A DNA stretch of 64,000 nucleotides from Hedera helix (GCA_947179155.2 OX359282.1:18058510-18122509), one strand, 5' to 3'. Shown: positions 1 to 10,255, counted from the first letter of the stretch. Translations and numbers: made by a program. Notes: generated from the sequence alone by a model not told the origin.

Positions 1-2061
1 ATGTTTGTTCAAGGCTTCCAGAAATTTTTTATCCCTTTCTTGGAGATTTTCAAAGACTGCTGCCGTTAACTGTCTTAATCTTGTGGAGAATTGTTTATTT
101 AGGCTGGTAGAGAGACCATTGGCAACATCAATGACATCGTCTATTCTACGTTGAAGGTTGTGGGATTTCGATGCCAGGTCGTTTTGTATCTTTGTATGGA
201 TATGGCTTGTCAAGTCAGTTAAGCCCTCAGTTGTTGGAAGCCGAGATACCTTGTCTAAAATTTCCTGGAGAAGTTGAGATGATTGTCCCTGGTCAGGCGT
301 AGAGCTTGGAATGTGAAAGTATTCGTGACCAGATGTTGAGGGAATATCCTCGTGGGTTAATGGAAGTCTTGAAGATGGAGCCGGAGGCATTGTTTGTTGA
401 GTAGGCAGAATTTCAGGAGAGTTTGGAGGGTACTCTACGTTTTGATTATTTAGGCTTTCTCGACCACCGGTCGTAGAGGGTGGTGACTCTACGATCGGGG
501 AAGTGTTGATCGTAGAGTTTGATGCAGAGTTGGTATTTGGGGAATCCTCAAATTTATTGAACATATATGAGGGTGTATGAATTTGAATGAGGGCTAAAGG
601 AATAAAATGTACATTTTGCCCTAAAGAATGTGAGAATGAGATGCAAGAAATGAGCTTCTGGGCATAAAATAGATTCTGAGGATAGCCTTGAGCTATAATC
701 ACCACATTTGGGTAAGCTTTGAATGTCCAGAAAACCTGATCCCATGCATTGTGCACCAGAGCTCTGTGGAATGGCATCAGTGGCAAAAATTTCAACAGGC
801 AGTGGTAGTTCAAATGCCTTTGCTCATCTCTTCCAACGGCCACTATTTCGATGTCATCCTCTTCATCATTATTCATTGTGGCTGAAGGGACTGAAGTACC
901 TTTGTGAAACTCCCCCTCAGCCAGAGCATCCATAGGCTCAGCTGCCTTAGAAGACTCCTTCTCAACTGGAGAAATGACAGCTTTTTCAAGTAGCTCCCCC
1001 TTAGCTACTGAGTCTTTGTCGGCTAGTTTAACTAGCCTTCTTCTCTTTCTTTTTGGCTCTTTTGGGGTTGCCTCTTCAGCTTCATACTTGCTGTGAGTTT
1101 CCCTTCGTAGATCAGAATCTTCATCCTCTGATGCAGCCTTTTCTTCAAGAGCAGCATCAGGAGCCTCATTAGATGAGCCCTGAGATTCATCAATCTCAAG
1201 GGCTTTCTTTCCTTTTCTCTTTCTGATGAGACCCTGAGATTGTTTGCTAACTTCCTGAGATTCTTCTTCTACAGGAGTGTTCTTTAATAGAGATGGCCCT
1301 GCCCCACTCTGCGTTCCTTCACTATCCCCTGACCGGGATAGTTTTCTGTTTTCAACTAGATTCCTCCTCTAGTTGTCGAAGATTCTCTGGGTGATTGTTT
1401 TGTTAGTATTTAGGGCTTCTCCTTCGTCAGGCTCAATCAGATCCCCCAAAGATGATCTAAGGATAATGCTGATGAATCTCCCATAGAACATTTTTTTGGT
1501 CCCTTTTGTTTTTTCCGTATTCTGGATCCAGTTCCCTATCCATTCTATCAGCAAGGAGTCATAGTTGATGTTTGTCTTCTTGATTATAGCTGTCATCAAT
1601 TTTAGCTGCACCTCACTGACTGAGTCATGAGCCGAGTCTTTGCATTGTAGGCATTTACCAACTACATCTTCCAGGAACTCATATTTCTGAAGAAATTCTT
1701 TCTTCTTTAAACCTTTCAGTCCTGGATTCTTTTGGTGGTACATTCTTCTCAGGCCTTCTTCGGTATTCACCATATTTAGAGATGTGAGGCCTCCTTGCTT
1801 AAATCCTAGGGTAAGATTAAATTCTTCCACAGTGAGGTTGAGCTGCACTCCTCTTACAGTAGTGGTTAGAGTTCCATTTGCATAGGATCCATTTATGTAG
1901 AACTCTCGGATAAGCTTTGACAGAATCCTCGTATTAGTTCCCAGAGCTTCTCGTAGACCTGCCTTTTCTAGCAACTGGATTATCCTTTTGAAATGCTTAT
2001 CTGCCGATGTGAAGGCTTCGAAGTTGAGCTCGTTTCCAGAAATGACTTGAGCAGGTGCCAT
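1..2061 (-). pseudogene. Sirevirus ORF3 (accessory or 'env-like' ORF), one in-frame amber stop, runs off the window
   Basis: The frame starts with ATG at 2061 and stays open to base 1 except for one TAG at 1369-1371, so at least 686 codons share one frame. Residues 1-230 form an alpha/beta-looking domain of the kind annotated in plants as 'putative plant transposon protein'. After the TAG comes a Lys/Arg/Glu-rich low-complexity stretch with a basic cluster (KRKRRR, about 1040-1050) that could be a nuclear signal. A Ser/Thr/Pro-rich linker follows, then a helical C-terminal part near 1-250. Third ORFs between pol and the 3' LTR are known in Sireviruses; their function is not established, and I see no convincing signal peptide or transmembrane segment. 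The ACTCTACGATC-type motif occurs inside the linker (484-520). One stop in over 2 kb suggests either a recent nonsense mutation or readthrough. Confidence 0.65.
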
Positions 2062-2524
2062 TTGATAGTTTTCCTAAGATAGTAGGAACAATTTATCTGA
2101 GTATTGGAAACTTAGGGTTTTGGATTGAGAGAGATGAATAGGAATGATAGATTTTTGACTTGAAGAAATAAACGACGTGCAGTTTTCAAAGTATTTAAAA
2201 CTTCCCTCTATGTTTGCTGAGACGCGTGTCATGTTCTGATAGGAGCATTTCATTTAGTTGATGACCTTTTTGCCCCTAGAGTTTTACGATCCCTCTTGAC
2301 ACTTCAAATCTTTTGTTGATGTTCGTTGAGTTAACTTTACGATAAAGGAATACTCTGCGATCCTTGGCTTGTTGATCGTTGAGTGATCTCTACGATCTAC
2401 AGTGTACTCTACGATCATTTGCCTGACGATCGTTGAGTGTATTCCACGATTTTGTCTTTTACTTATTTTCCTTGCTCACTTTTATTCCTGCAGTGTTAGT
2501 ATCCTAAAAAAAATTATATATATA
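2062..2524 (-). other. Non-coding spacer between Sirevirus pol and ORF3
   Basis: No sustained reading frame links the RNase H stop to the ORF3 start. The stretch 2274-2460 carries at least six full or degenerate copies of the ACTCTACGAT / ATCGTAGAGT motif in both orientations (tacgatccc, actctgcgatc, gatcgttgagt, ctctacgatc, actctacgatc, gatcgttgagt). The sequence just upstream of ORF3 could serve as its leader or a subgenomic promoter; nothing proves this. Confidence 0.55.
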
Positions 2525-2992
2525 TTAAGGGTCTAGATTTAGCATTCCTAACTCACTTATGAGTTTATTAAATCTTGATTCATCTAAAGGTTTTGTAAAT
2601 ACATCTGCTAGTTGATCTTCAGTTGGGATGTAGTGAAGTGATATATTTCCATTTTGTACATGATCCCCGATGAAATGATATCTTATATCTATGTGCTTAG
2701 TTCTTGAGTGCATAACAAGATTATGAGTTATAGCAATTGCACTAGTATTATCACAATATATAGGAATAGAATTAAGCTCAAACCCATAGTCTGCAAGTTG
2801 AGTCTTCATCTATAGGATTTGTGCACAGCAACTGCCTGCGGCTATATATTCAGCTTCTGCAGTAGATGTCGACACTGAGTTCTGCTTTTTACTAAACCAA
2901 GAAACAAGTCTGTTGCCAAGCATCTGGCAAGTTCCACTTGTGCTCTTTCTGTCTATTTTGCATCCTGCATAGTCAGCATCTGAGTATCCCAT
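2525..2992 (-). pseudogene. Sirevirus RNase H domain, broken by one TAG
   Basis: The first part starts MGYSDADYAGCKIDRKSTSG and contains the AEAEYIA signature, the usual Copia RNase H pattern (SDADWAG...STSG...AEAEY). The second part has YCDNTSAI, HSRTKHIDIRYHF and a C-terminal DVFTKPL motif. Together they give the D, E, D residues expected of RNase H. A TAG at 2810-2812 sits where the family has Trp (before MKTQL), splitting the domain. Upstream, 3000-3187 still reads like the RT thumb/connection region (SLLYLTASRPDIMF) but with further stops. Confidence 0.85.
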
Positions 2993-3187
2993 AAGATCAA
3001 AGGAGGACTCCTTGGGATACCATAATCCTAAATTTGGAGTTCCTTTAAGATACTTGAAAATTCTTTTTACAGCTAATAGATGAGACTCTTTGGGGTTAGC
3101 CTAAAATCTAGCACATATACATGTAACAAACATTATATCTGGTCGGCTCGCAGTAAGATATAATAGTGAACCTATCATACATCTGTA

Positions 3188-4648
3188 CTAAGTGATTTCA
3201 GTGGATTTACCATTTTCATTTTTGTCAAGTTTGGTGGCAGGTGGCATAAGAGTCTTCATGATAGATGTAGATTCCATGTCATATTTCTTTAATAAGTCTT
3301 TGATGTATTTAGCTTGATTAATGAATATGCCTTCATCAGTCTGCTTCACTTGTAGTCCAAGGAAGAAGTTGAGTTCTCCCATCATGCTCATTTCAAATTT
3401 GCTCTGCATAAGCTTGGCAAATCTTTCACATAATTTTTCATTAGAAGAACCAAATATGATATCATCTACATAAATTTGAACTAGCAGTGTCTTATCCTTA
3501 TGTTTTATAAAAAATAAGGTGGTATCTATTCTTCCTCTAGTGAATCCCTTTTCAATGAGAAAGTTAGTTAAGGTTTCATACCATGCTCTAGGTGCTTGTT
3601 TTAGACCATATAGTGCTTTATCTAATTTATAAACATAATTTGAAAAAGTTGGATTGATAAAACCTGGAGGTTGTTCCACGTAAACTTCTTCTTGGAGTTC
3701 CCCATTTAGAAAAGCACTCTTGACATCCATTTGGAAGACTTTGAACTTCATGTGAGCAGCATGGGCAAGGAAGATCCTTATGGCTTCCAACCTGGCAACT
3801 GGAGCATATGTTTCATCGAAGTCAATTCCTTCTTCTTGAGAGTAACCTTTGGCCACTAGTCTTGCTTTGTTCCTTGTTATCACACCATTTTCATCCATCT
3901 TATTTCTGAAAACCCATTTGGTGCCAATGACAGGTTTATGCTGAGGCCTGACCACTAATCTCCAGACCTTGCTTCTTTCAAATTGATTTAGCTCCTCTTG
4001 TATGGCCTCTATCCAACTTGAATCTCCTAAGGCTTCTTCGATCTTCTTGGGTTCCTCTTGAGAGAGAAAGCTTAGGTAAAAGCATTCATTCGAGGTTTCA
4101 GTTCTAGTCTTGATTCCGGTGTTTGGATCTCCAATAATTAGATCTTGAGTGTGATCTTTGGTCCATTTTATTTTGCTAAGGACGTCTGTTCTAGTACCTT
4201 CCTGTCTGAGTTCCTCTAACTCAGCTTCTGGTTCTGATCGTAGAGTTCCAATGTCTGGTGTGGTGTGCTCTACGATTTCCTTTTCTTGCTCAACGATTTC
4301 TGTCGCTGGTTCTATGGTCGTAGAGTCGGACTCTACGATTTTGAGTTCTTCGATCGTTGAGTTTGTGTCAGCTGACTCGTTGAATGGTGATCTTTTCTTT
4401 TCAGGATCTGATTCATCGAATGTGACGTGGATGGAGACTTCAACAGTTAATGACTCCTCCTTGTTGAACACTCTAAATGCTTTGCTATCTGTTGTATAAC
4501 CAAGGAAGATTCCTTCATCTGATTTTGGCTGGAATTTGGTTAGATGCTTCTTGCCATTGTTGAGTACGTAGCACATGCAACCAAACGCATGGAAATAACT
4601 TATATTTGGCTTTCTTCCTTTCCATAATTCGTACGGAGTCTTCTTCAA
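3188..4648 (-). pseudogene. Sirevirus integrase C-terminal part and reverse transcriptase
   Basis: An open frame of 486 codons. It begins with the post-catalytic integrase segment (TPYELWKGRKPNISYFHAFG, residues about 3-23). An acidic Thr/Glu-rich linker follows (residues about 80-200). Then comes the Copia RT: SSWIEAIQEELNQFERSKVW, KARLVAKGYSQEEGIDF, ETYAPVARLEAIR, QMDVKSAFLNGELQEEVYV, PPGF, YGLKQAPRAWY and the catalytic box IYVDDIIFGSS. The YVDD motif is intact, so RT is the best-preserved enzyme of this copy. The ACTCTACGAT-type motif lies in the linker at about 4225-4370 in more than one reading frame. Confidence 0.92.
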
Positions 4649-4649
4649 T

Positions 4650-5679
4650 GTTGAGTGTATGAGTGACCTGTTTTGAGTGTAACATGCAGTACTGATGGCT
4701 TCAGCCCAAAAATATTCAAGGAGATAAACTGCTGCTAAAAGGGTTCTTCCTGCTTCAATAAGAGTCCTATTCTTCCTTTTTGCTGAGGCGTTCTTGGGGC
4801 TGAGAAGTTGTGATTTATTCCATTTTCTTCACAGAACAGGTCCATATCTGAGAAATCAAACTCTCGTCCATGATCACTTCTGATGGCCTTGATCTTTTCG
4901 CCCTTTTCATTCATGATCAGTCTGAAGAGCTTGATAAGATGTGAAATGGTTTCATCTTTAGATCTTAGAAAAGATACCCATGTATATCTAGTGTAGTCAT
5001 CTACTACTACTAGAGAGTATCTCTTTCCTCCGAGGCTGGTCGTTGATACTGGTCCGAATAAATCCATGTGAAGTAGTTGAAGAGCCCTATCATTTGAGTT
5101 TGCTGATTTGCTTTGGAATGACGTCTTTGTTTGCTTTCCAAAGTGACAAGCTTTGCAGGGTTTTTCTTTAATGAAGTTTAACTTTGGCAATCCTTTTACT
5201 AGATCTTTGGAGGCAAGCTTTGAAATGCTCTTGAAGTTAAGATGAGATAACCTCCTATGCCAGAGCCAGCACATATCTTCAGAGGCTTTAGCAAGAAAAC
5301 AGACAGTTTGTTTTGAACTTAATTTAGCAAGATTGACCACATAGACATTTCCTTCTTGAACTCCTTCTAGCTTTAGAGAGTTAGTTTTCAAGTCTCTAAC
5401 TTGGCATTGGTTGTTGAGGAAGGTGACTTGATGTCCTTTGTCACAGAGCTGACTTATACTTAGCAAATTGTGCTTTAGTCCCTCAACATATGCCACTTTA
5501 CTGAAAGATATTGCATCATTCCCAGTTGAGTCATAACCCCTGGTTTTCCCTGAGTTGTTGTCTCCAAAAATAACAGCAGGTCCATCTTTTTCTTTAAACT
5601 CTGATAGAAGAGCCTTATCTCCTGTCATGTGCCGTGAGCATCCACTGTTAAGATACCAGATTGATCTCTTTACCTGCAT
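4650..5679 (-). pseudogene. Sirevirus protease and integrase core, catalytic residues lost
   Basis: Near its start the frame reads WYLNSGCSRHMTGD, the Copia protease box, which normally has DSG; here the catalytic Asp is Asn. The pre-integrase zinc finger follows (WHRRLSHLNF...CKACHFGKQ), then the integrase core with LHMDLFGP (first Asp) and IRSDHGREF (second Asp). At about 4765-4790 the frame breaks right after PRTPQQKG. The segment that should carry the third catalytic residue (Glu, before the RKNRT-like motif) is deleted and the frame shifts; the downstream frame resumes with recognisable integrase sequence. Protease and integrase therefore look inactive in this copy. Confidence 0.88.
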
Positions 5680-5857
5680 AACAAATCAATCTTCATTTTG
5701 GTACCCATATCTGTTTGGTTCTTGCTTTGTTAGTACCTTTTGGGACCCAAATATGTTTGATTTTAGATCCTTGTATTCTATGATATCTTAACAAATATTT
5801 ATCATTTTTATGATGGTGCCTATGATTGATATGATATTGATGATGATATGTGTGTAT

Positions 5858-6760
5858 TTATGACTTCTTGTTCATCCAGGATTTGGATGGATTATGATTT
5901 CTCATAGTCTTTTGCTGATCTACATTCTGCTTCCATACTACTCTACGATTCTCATGATTCGTAGAGTGAGTTTTGCTTGACTTATTTTTTAATTTTCTGA
6001 ATCCAAGACCTGTGTGAGTTTTATTGTTAAAAATGATTGTAGGTTTAGCAGAATGTGGATGGATGGGAGATATCGAATCTGAGGATTTGATGAACACAAT
6101 TTCTTTATTAAAATTAAAGGATTTGCCTTCATTTATTTCCATTGACTTCTCCATATTGGGCTTTGAGAATGAATTCTCAAATCATAATCCTGATCTATCA
6201 GTCACATCTCTTTGACTTGAGATCAGGGTGTCCATAGACGAACTAGACTTGTTCCACATAAAAATTGTCTTTTCTAGTTCCTGAATCTTGGAGACTAGTG
6301 AGGATTCTTTATGAGTGCTCAACTCATTTATCTCTTTTCGTCTTTTATTCTCAGTCTCAAGATTAGAGTAAAGTTTTGTAGTTTGAACTGAGGCTTCTAA
6401 TTCCATGCTTATTTTTTCTTCATCCTCTTTTAGATGAGAGTAGTCTTTAGATAACCTTCTAAACAATTTTATGTATTTGTGCAATTCTGTCATTAAGTCA
6501 TGCATGCCTTCTCTAAGATCGTCAATGCTTAAATCAGGAGAGTAGAAATCAAATACCTCATCTATGATGAATTCCTTTTTGCTGCTTCCTTCTTCATTTG
6601 CCATTAAGCACAGGTTGGCCTTCTGTGGCTCTTCATCGTCACTTAACTTAGAATTTAGTTCTTCTTCTGAGTCACTCCAAGAGCCTTCAGCTATGAAGCT
6701 TTTGTCTTTCTTCTTTTGTTTGTGGAAGCTCTTGAATTCTCTTTTTGGATTTGCTCTCAT
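5858..6760 (-). pseudogene. Sirevirus gag C-terminal coiled-coil and gag-protease linker
   Basis: Two consecutive open stretches, 6760-6182 and 6154-5858. The first has WSDSEEEL and acidic clusters followed by a Leu/Lys/Glu-rich region (SKIQELEKTIFMWNKSSS) with heptad character, predicted coiled coil. Acidic plus coiled-coil gag tails are typical of Sireviruses. The second is rich in Asn/Lys/Ser and leads into the protease. Frame breaks near 6170 and 5850 show decay. A motif pair (ctctacgattctcatgattcgtagagt, interrupted palindrome) sits at about 5941-5967. Confidence 0.7.
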
Positions 6761-6783
6761 TTTGTCCCTCTTCAGCTCTTCTC

Positions 6784-7732
6784 TTAAGGGTTTTGGACAT
6801 TTAGCAATGAAATGACCTGGCTTTTTGTAATTTTAGCAAAGGTCATTTGCTTGTTCTTTGCTACTGTTGCTTCTGAACTTATGAGGTCTGTTCCTGTTGA
6901 CGAGTCTTTTAAAGTGTCTGACTAGCATGGCAGCTCCTTCATCATCATTTGATTCATCTTTGTCAGAGTCAGAGATATCCTTGTGATTGCTTCTGTGAGT
7001 TGAGGTTGAGGCTTTAAGAGCAATGTTTTTCTCCTTCTTTCTTTCCCCAGATAGATTCTCTGCTCTTTGATTTAACTCCAACTCATAGGTGAGAAGATTT
7101 CCATATAACTGTTGTACAGTCATCTCGTGCAGGTTCTTTGACTCCCGGATGGCTGTGGTTTTGGCATCCCATTTGCTTGGCAAAGATCTCATGAATTTAA
7201 TGATAAGATCTATGTTTGGATAGATTTTTCCATAAGATCTGAGAGAGTTTAGTAGCAAGTTAAATCTCTCGTAGGTGGTTGTAATGTTTTCACCTGAGAT
7301 GTGGGTGAACATCTCATACTGCTGAACAAGTAGTGATTGCTTATTTTCTCTGACTTCTTCTGTTCCTTCATGCATGATCAACAGAGTTTGCCATACTTCT
7401 TGAGTTGTCTTACAGTTGACAACGTTCTCAAATAGATCATCATCCAGAGATTGAAATAAGATGTTCTTAGCCCTTTTGTCTCTTTGAACATCCTTCTTTT
7501 CATTGTCTGTCCATTCGTCTCTTTTCTTTGCTACTAGCTTGCTTGGATCTTCAGTTGATAGTGCAAGCTTCATTGGTATGATCGGCCCATTTAGCACTGT
7601 CTCGAACAGTTCATCATCTATAGCATCCATGTAAGCCTGCATACGAACTTTCCAGTTAGCAAATTTTTCTTTATTACACATAGGTGGTCTGTTACCTTCA
7701 CCGAGTTCCGATCTATTCTTGTTGAGTGCCAT
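6784..7732 (-). pseudogene. Sirevirus gag (UBN2/DUF4219-like) with broken zinc knuckle
   Basis: ATG at 7732, about 40 bases after the PBS. The N-terminus reads NRPPMCNKEKFANWKVRMQA, the Copia gag start that fits DUF4219, followed by the UBN2-type helical region (QEVWQTLLIMHEGTEEV, SGENITTTYERFNLLLNSL, MRSLPSKWDAKTTAI, residues about 100-215). It ends in a basic stretch. The CCHC zinc knuckle at 6784-6832 retains Cys...KKPGHFIAKC, but the codon after the first Cys is TAA and the second Cys is Tyr. Gag forms the virus-like particle and the knuckle binds RNA; this copy would lack the knuckle. Confidence 0.88.
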
Positions 7733-7770
7733 TTGATCTACTCAAGCTTGTAAGGCTTTAGATGTGAGAA

Positions 7771-7787
7771 CCTGCTCTGATATCAAT
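7771..7787 (-). promoter_or_regulatory. Primer binding site (initiator tRNA-Met type)
   Basis: On the minus strand, directly after the LTR end ...CTAACA, the sequence reads ATTGATATCAGAGCAGG. TGATATCAGAGC differs by one base from TGGTATCAGAGC, the complement of the initiator tRNA-Met 3' end used by most plant Copia elements. Position and match fix the inner LTR border at 7788. Confidence 0.85.
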
Positions 7788-7821
7788 TGTTAGTTCCCAA
7801 TGACACGATAGAAATCTAGAA

Positions 7822-7835
7822 GGGGGGGGGGGGGG
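7822..7835 (+). repeat. Poly(G) run, 14 bases, near the inner end of the Sirevirus LTR
   Basis: On the element strand this is the C run of the ...ATTCAACCCCC...TTCTAGAT tail common to Copia LTR ends. Confidence 0.85.
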
Positions 7836-8869
7836 TTGAATAGATTCTTTTAAAAATTTCTTTTATTTAAAAAGATCTTACTTAATTAATTCTTAAACAG
7901 AAAGTTTAACACAGCGGAATATGATTTAGTTATCCTTTTCTTGATATGTTAGAGTAATAATTCAACAAGCAGTTATATGACAGATATAGCAAATGAAAGA
8001 CACAATAAGAAAGACTCTGGGTTTTAAGTGGTTCAGAGCTCACAAGACTCCTACTCCACCGTTCTGCTCTTCCAGCAGCAAATCCACTAAGGATACTTTT
8101 ACAATATCTGAATCACTAAGATTCCTTCAAGACCCGCAGTCTTGGAACTTAAGTTCACAAAGAACTTTACAAGTCTTACAGACTTGGATACACTAGTTCA
8201 CAAAGAACTCTTCAGGAGTGATGTATATTTGAATGTGCTACTAAGTTGTTTATTAGCTTGAGTTTTCGAAGGACTTAGTAGCAATGCAAGCTTTCTTATC
8301 AGTTTGATCTTTTTCACTTCTTGCGTATATTCTTCTTTTTGTATATATTTTTTGTCTTGCTGATCTTAGTATTTAAGAAGTTAGTGCTTCATTCTTCTTC
8401 CCGTTAGATCATCTGCTTGAGCTTGTTTTTTTTTTCGTTGGACCATCTGCTTGAGCTTGTATTTCTTTCCGTTACCTCACAGAGGAGAGCTGTTGTATAT
8501 TATATTAATATAGCTCATTAAAGCTCTAATGAGATTTTAATTTGATCTGACCTGTTGGTCCATGGAAGGTTGTTTTTCTTTTTTTTTTTCTTTGGGACAG
8601 ATATGTCAGTTGTAGGTTCCCACCAACTTTCATAAAGTCTTTTGGTCCTTCCAAACTATAGGACTGATAGGACACGGTCCTTTGACTTTTCTACCTTGAA
8701 AGTCTTCTTTCTGTTCCATAGTTCGCTTGGGTCAGACCCCTGACTTTTCTGACTTTGATCGATTTGCAGGGGCTTCCTTTTTGGTTACTTCAATGAAGAT
8801 TTGAATGCTTGAATAGAATAACTCCTGATCTGAGAGTCGTGAGGTCTCTTGCTTTATTTGCTCAACGAC

Positions 8870-9141
8870 TTTATGTGATCAACTCTACGAATATCCTTGC
8901 TGACGTGATTGATCAGTAAAGGATCATCTCTTACTTATCATCGTAGAGTTTACTCAACTGTTAGACTGTTGATCGTAGAGTTCGATTTAAGGTTTCTCGT
9001 TAAGAACATAGTCTATTTGGTCGTAGAGTCTTCTGGACCATAATCGTAGAGTCCGTTCTACGATTGGTTGTCTTGATCGTAGAGTCTGTTCAAATCGTAG
9101 AGTTTCCTTGACACAAATCGTAGAGTTCATTCTACGATTTT
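8870..9141 (-). repeat. Cluster of ACTCTACGA / TCGTAGAGT half-sites in the Sirevirus LTR
   Basis: In about 260 bases of the U3 part at least ten copies of TCGTAGAGT or its complement occur, mostly in the same orientation (8884, 8940, 8973, 9019, 9043, 9058, 9077, 9096, 9118, 9131, approximate starts). Some adjacent copies are inverted and can pair into short hairpins. Each contains a CpG. The placement upstream of the transcribed part suggests a cis-regulatory or methylation-target array; that role is inferred. Confidence 0.8.
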
Positions 9142-9481
9142 ATTACACCAACAGATCAACCTAAAAGTTTTGATTTATCTAAGTCTTAGTACAACACAAA
9201 AAACTTTTATACAATTATCAAGAGATCAACCTAACAGTTTTGATCTTATCTAATACAGCCCTTGTACGTTATTTCTTATCATCAAATTTAACCATTCAAT
9301 GTTCAACACTATGGTGTTATTTAAAAAGTTGTATTTTATTAATTAATTTGATATCTAACTCAGAGAGCGAACTAAACTGTATTTATAACAGTTAGTCATA
9401 ATATTGAATAAGTGTGAATTATTGTTGAATAATTGAATTGATAAAGTTATTTGTTTATAATACAAAGTTAGGTGATATAAA

Positions 9482-9715
9482 ATGAATGTTATAGATTAAA
9501 GATAATATAGAATTTGAAATGGATGATGTAGATTAAAAGATGATCTTTAAATGAATGGTTTAGATTAAGGAAATCTTAAAAGATGAAATGAATGGTATAG
9601 ATTAAAGATAATATAGAATTTAAAATGGATGGTGTAGATTAAAAGATGATCTTTAAATGAATAGTTTAGATTAAAGAAATCTTAAAAGATGAAATGAATG
9701 GTATGGATTAAACAT
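9482..9715 (+). repeat. U3 tandem repeat, about 113-bp unit, two copies
   Basis: The stretch from AATGAATGTTATAGATTAAAG to GAAATCTTAAAAGATGAAATG is repeated almost exactly. Inside it, a shorter theme of the form AATGGTnTAGATTAAA recurs. It ends about 60 bases before the TATA box, the usual place for enhancer repeats. Copy B (22625-25464) has the theme without the long duplication. Confidence 0.75.
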
Positions 9716-9776
9716 TCTCTTGAAATGAACGGTTTGGATTAAATTAGGAAATCTTGGTTATGATAAAATTTTTGGC

Positions 9777-9786
9777 TATAAATAGA
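9777..9786 (+). promoter_or_regulatory. TATA box of LTR copy A
   Basis: TATAAATAGA in the context ggcTATAAATAGAGGcct. The same string, inverted, is at 24823-24832 in copy B, so the LTR promoter position and orientation are supported by two copies. Confidence 0.75.
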
Positions 9787-10059
9787 GGCCTTAACTTAAG
9801 GATTTTTTATAAACTTCCTCACTTGTTCTTTCTTTCACTCACTAAATACTTCTTGTGTAAGTTCTCTCTAAGTGTGCTTAAGTCATCTTGAGTATTTGTG
9901 AAGATCTATAAGTGTACGTATACTGTTCAAGTTAATCAACCTCATTTAAATCAATATCCAGTCACGTGTTAAGGTAAGGGATTATCATTATTTGATTCTC
10001 AAAAATAATATCGTTTCTTTCTTACTCGTAAGGTGTGCCTTTTATTTCCATGTATTAAA

Positions 10060-10255
10060 TTGTGGGAATAACCTTACAGCGCGGATTACCGCCTGTTGGT
10101 GAATAACCTTTCGTATTCATTCCTTATTAATCTCTGAGAATAACCTTACGGCGCGGATTACCGTCTGTTGGTGAATAACCTTTCGTATCCATTCCTTATT
10201 AATCTCTGAGAATAACCTGACTACGCGGATTACCGCATGTTTGGCGAATTACTCT
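10060..10255 (+). repeat. Tandem hairpin array in the transcribed part of LTR copy A
   Basis: About 2.5 units of roughly 75 bases. Each holds GAGAATAACC, a GCGGATTACCG core and GGTGAATAACCTTTCG, ending with ATTCCTTATTAATCTCT. The related array in copy B (about 3990-4250 past 20000, i.e. 23990-24250) has four units. The unit retains a GC-rich core within AT-rich DNA and lies downstream of the TATA box, so it would be present in the RNA. Confidence 0.75.

Larger units (their letters stand above)
1..9257 (-). mobile_element. Sirevirus-type Ty1/Copia retrotransposon, 5' part, cut by the window edge
   Basis: The minus strand reads 5' LTR, PBS, gag, protease, integrase, RT, RNase H, then a third ORF. 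Integrase before RT is the Copia order. The gag type (long acidic coiled-coil tail after the zinc knuckle), the RT ending around MSMMGELNFFLG and a long extra ORF after RNase H are typical of plant Sireviruses. The 3' LTR lies left of the window. Stops, frameshifts and lost catalytic residues make this copy non-autonomous. Family assignment follows from the proteins seen; the copy-specific defects are read directly from the sequence. Confidence 0.88.
7788..9257 (-). mobile_element. Sirevirus 5' LTR (outer border uncertain)
   Basis: The inner end reads ...GGGAACTAACA on the minus strand, preceded by the G14/C14 run at 7822-7835 and the CTATTCAACCCCC-like tail common in Copia LTRs. The outer end is ambiguous. 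CCAACA at 9148-9153, CTAACA at 9231-9236 (matching the inner TGTTAG inverted end) and TAATACA at 9251-9257 are all possible. A roughly 70-bp direct repeat with core TTAGGTTGATC (about 9150-9185 and 9222-9255) has a counterpart inside the solo LTR at 38640-38780, so it probably belongs to the LTR. The target duplication cannot be checked because the other end is outside the window. Confidence 0.75.

Noticed and set aside
688..935. Two plus-strand frames of 65-70 codons
   Set aside because: They lie opposite the continuous ORF3 frame of the Sirevirus and resemble nothing.
4158..4499. 113-codon plus-strand frame, Ser/Val-rich
   Set aside because: Shadow of the acidic linker of the Sirevirus pol; its composition follows from the opposite strand.
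9482..9715. Centromere-type satellite
   Set aside because: Only two units of ~113 bp, confined to the U3 of one LTR copy.
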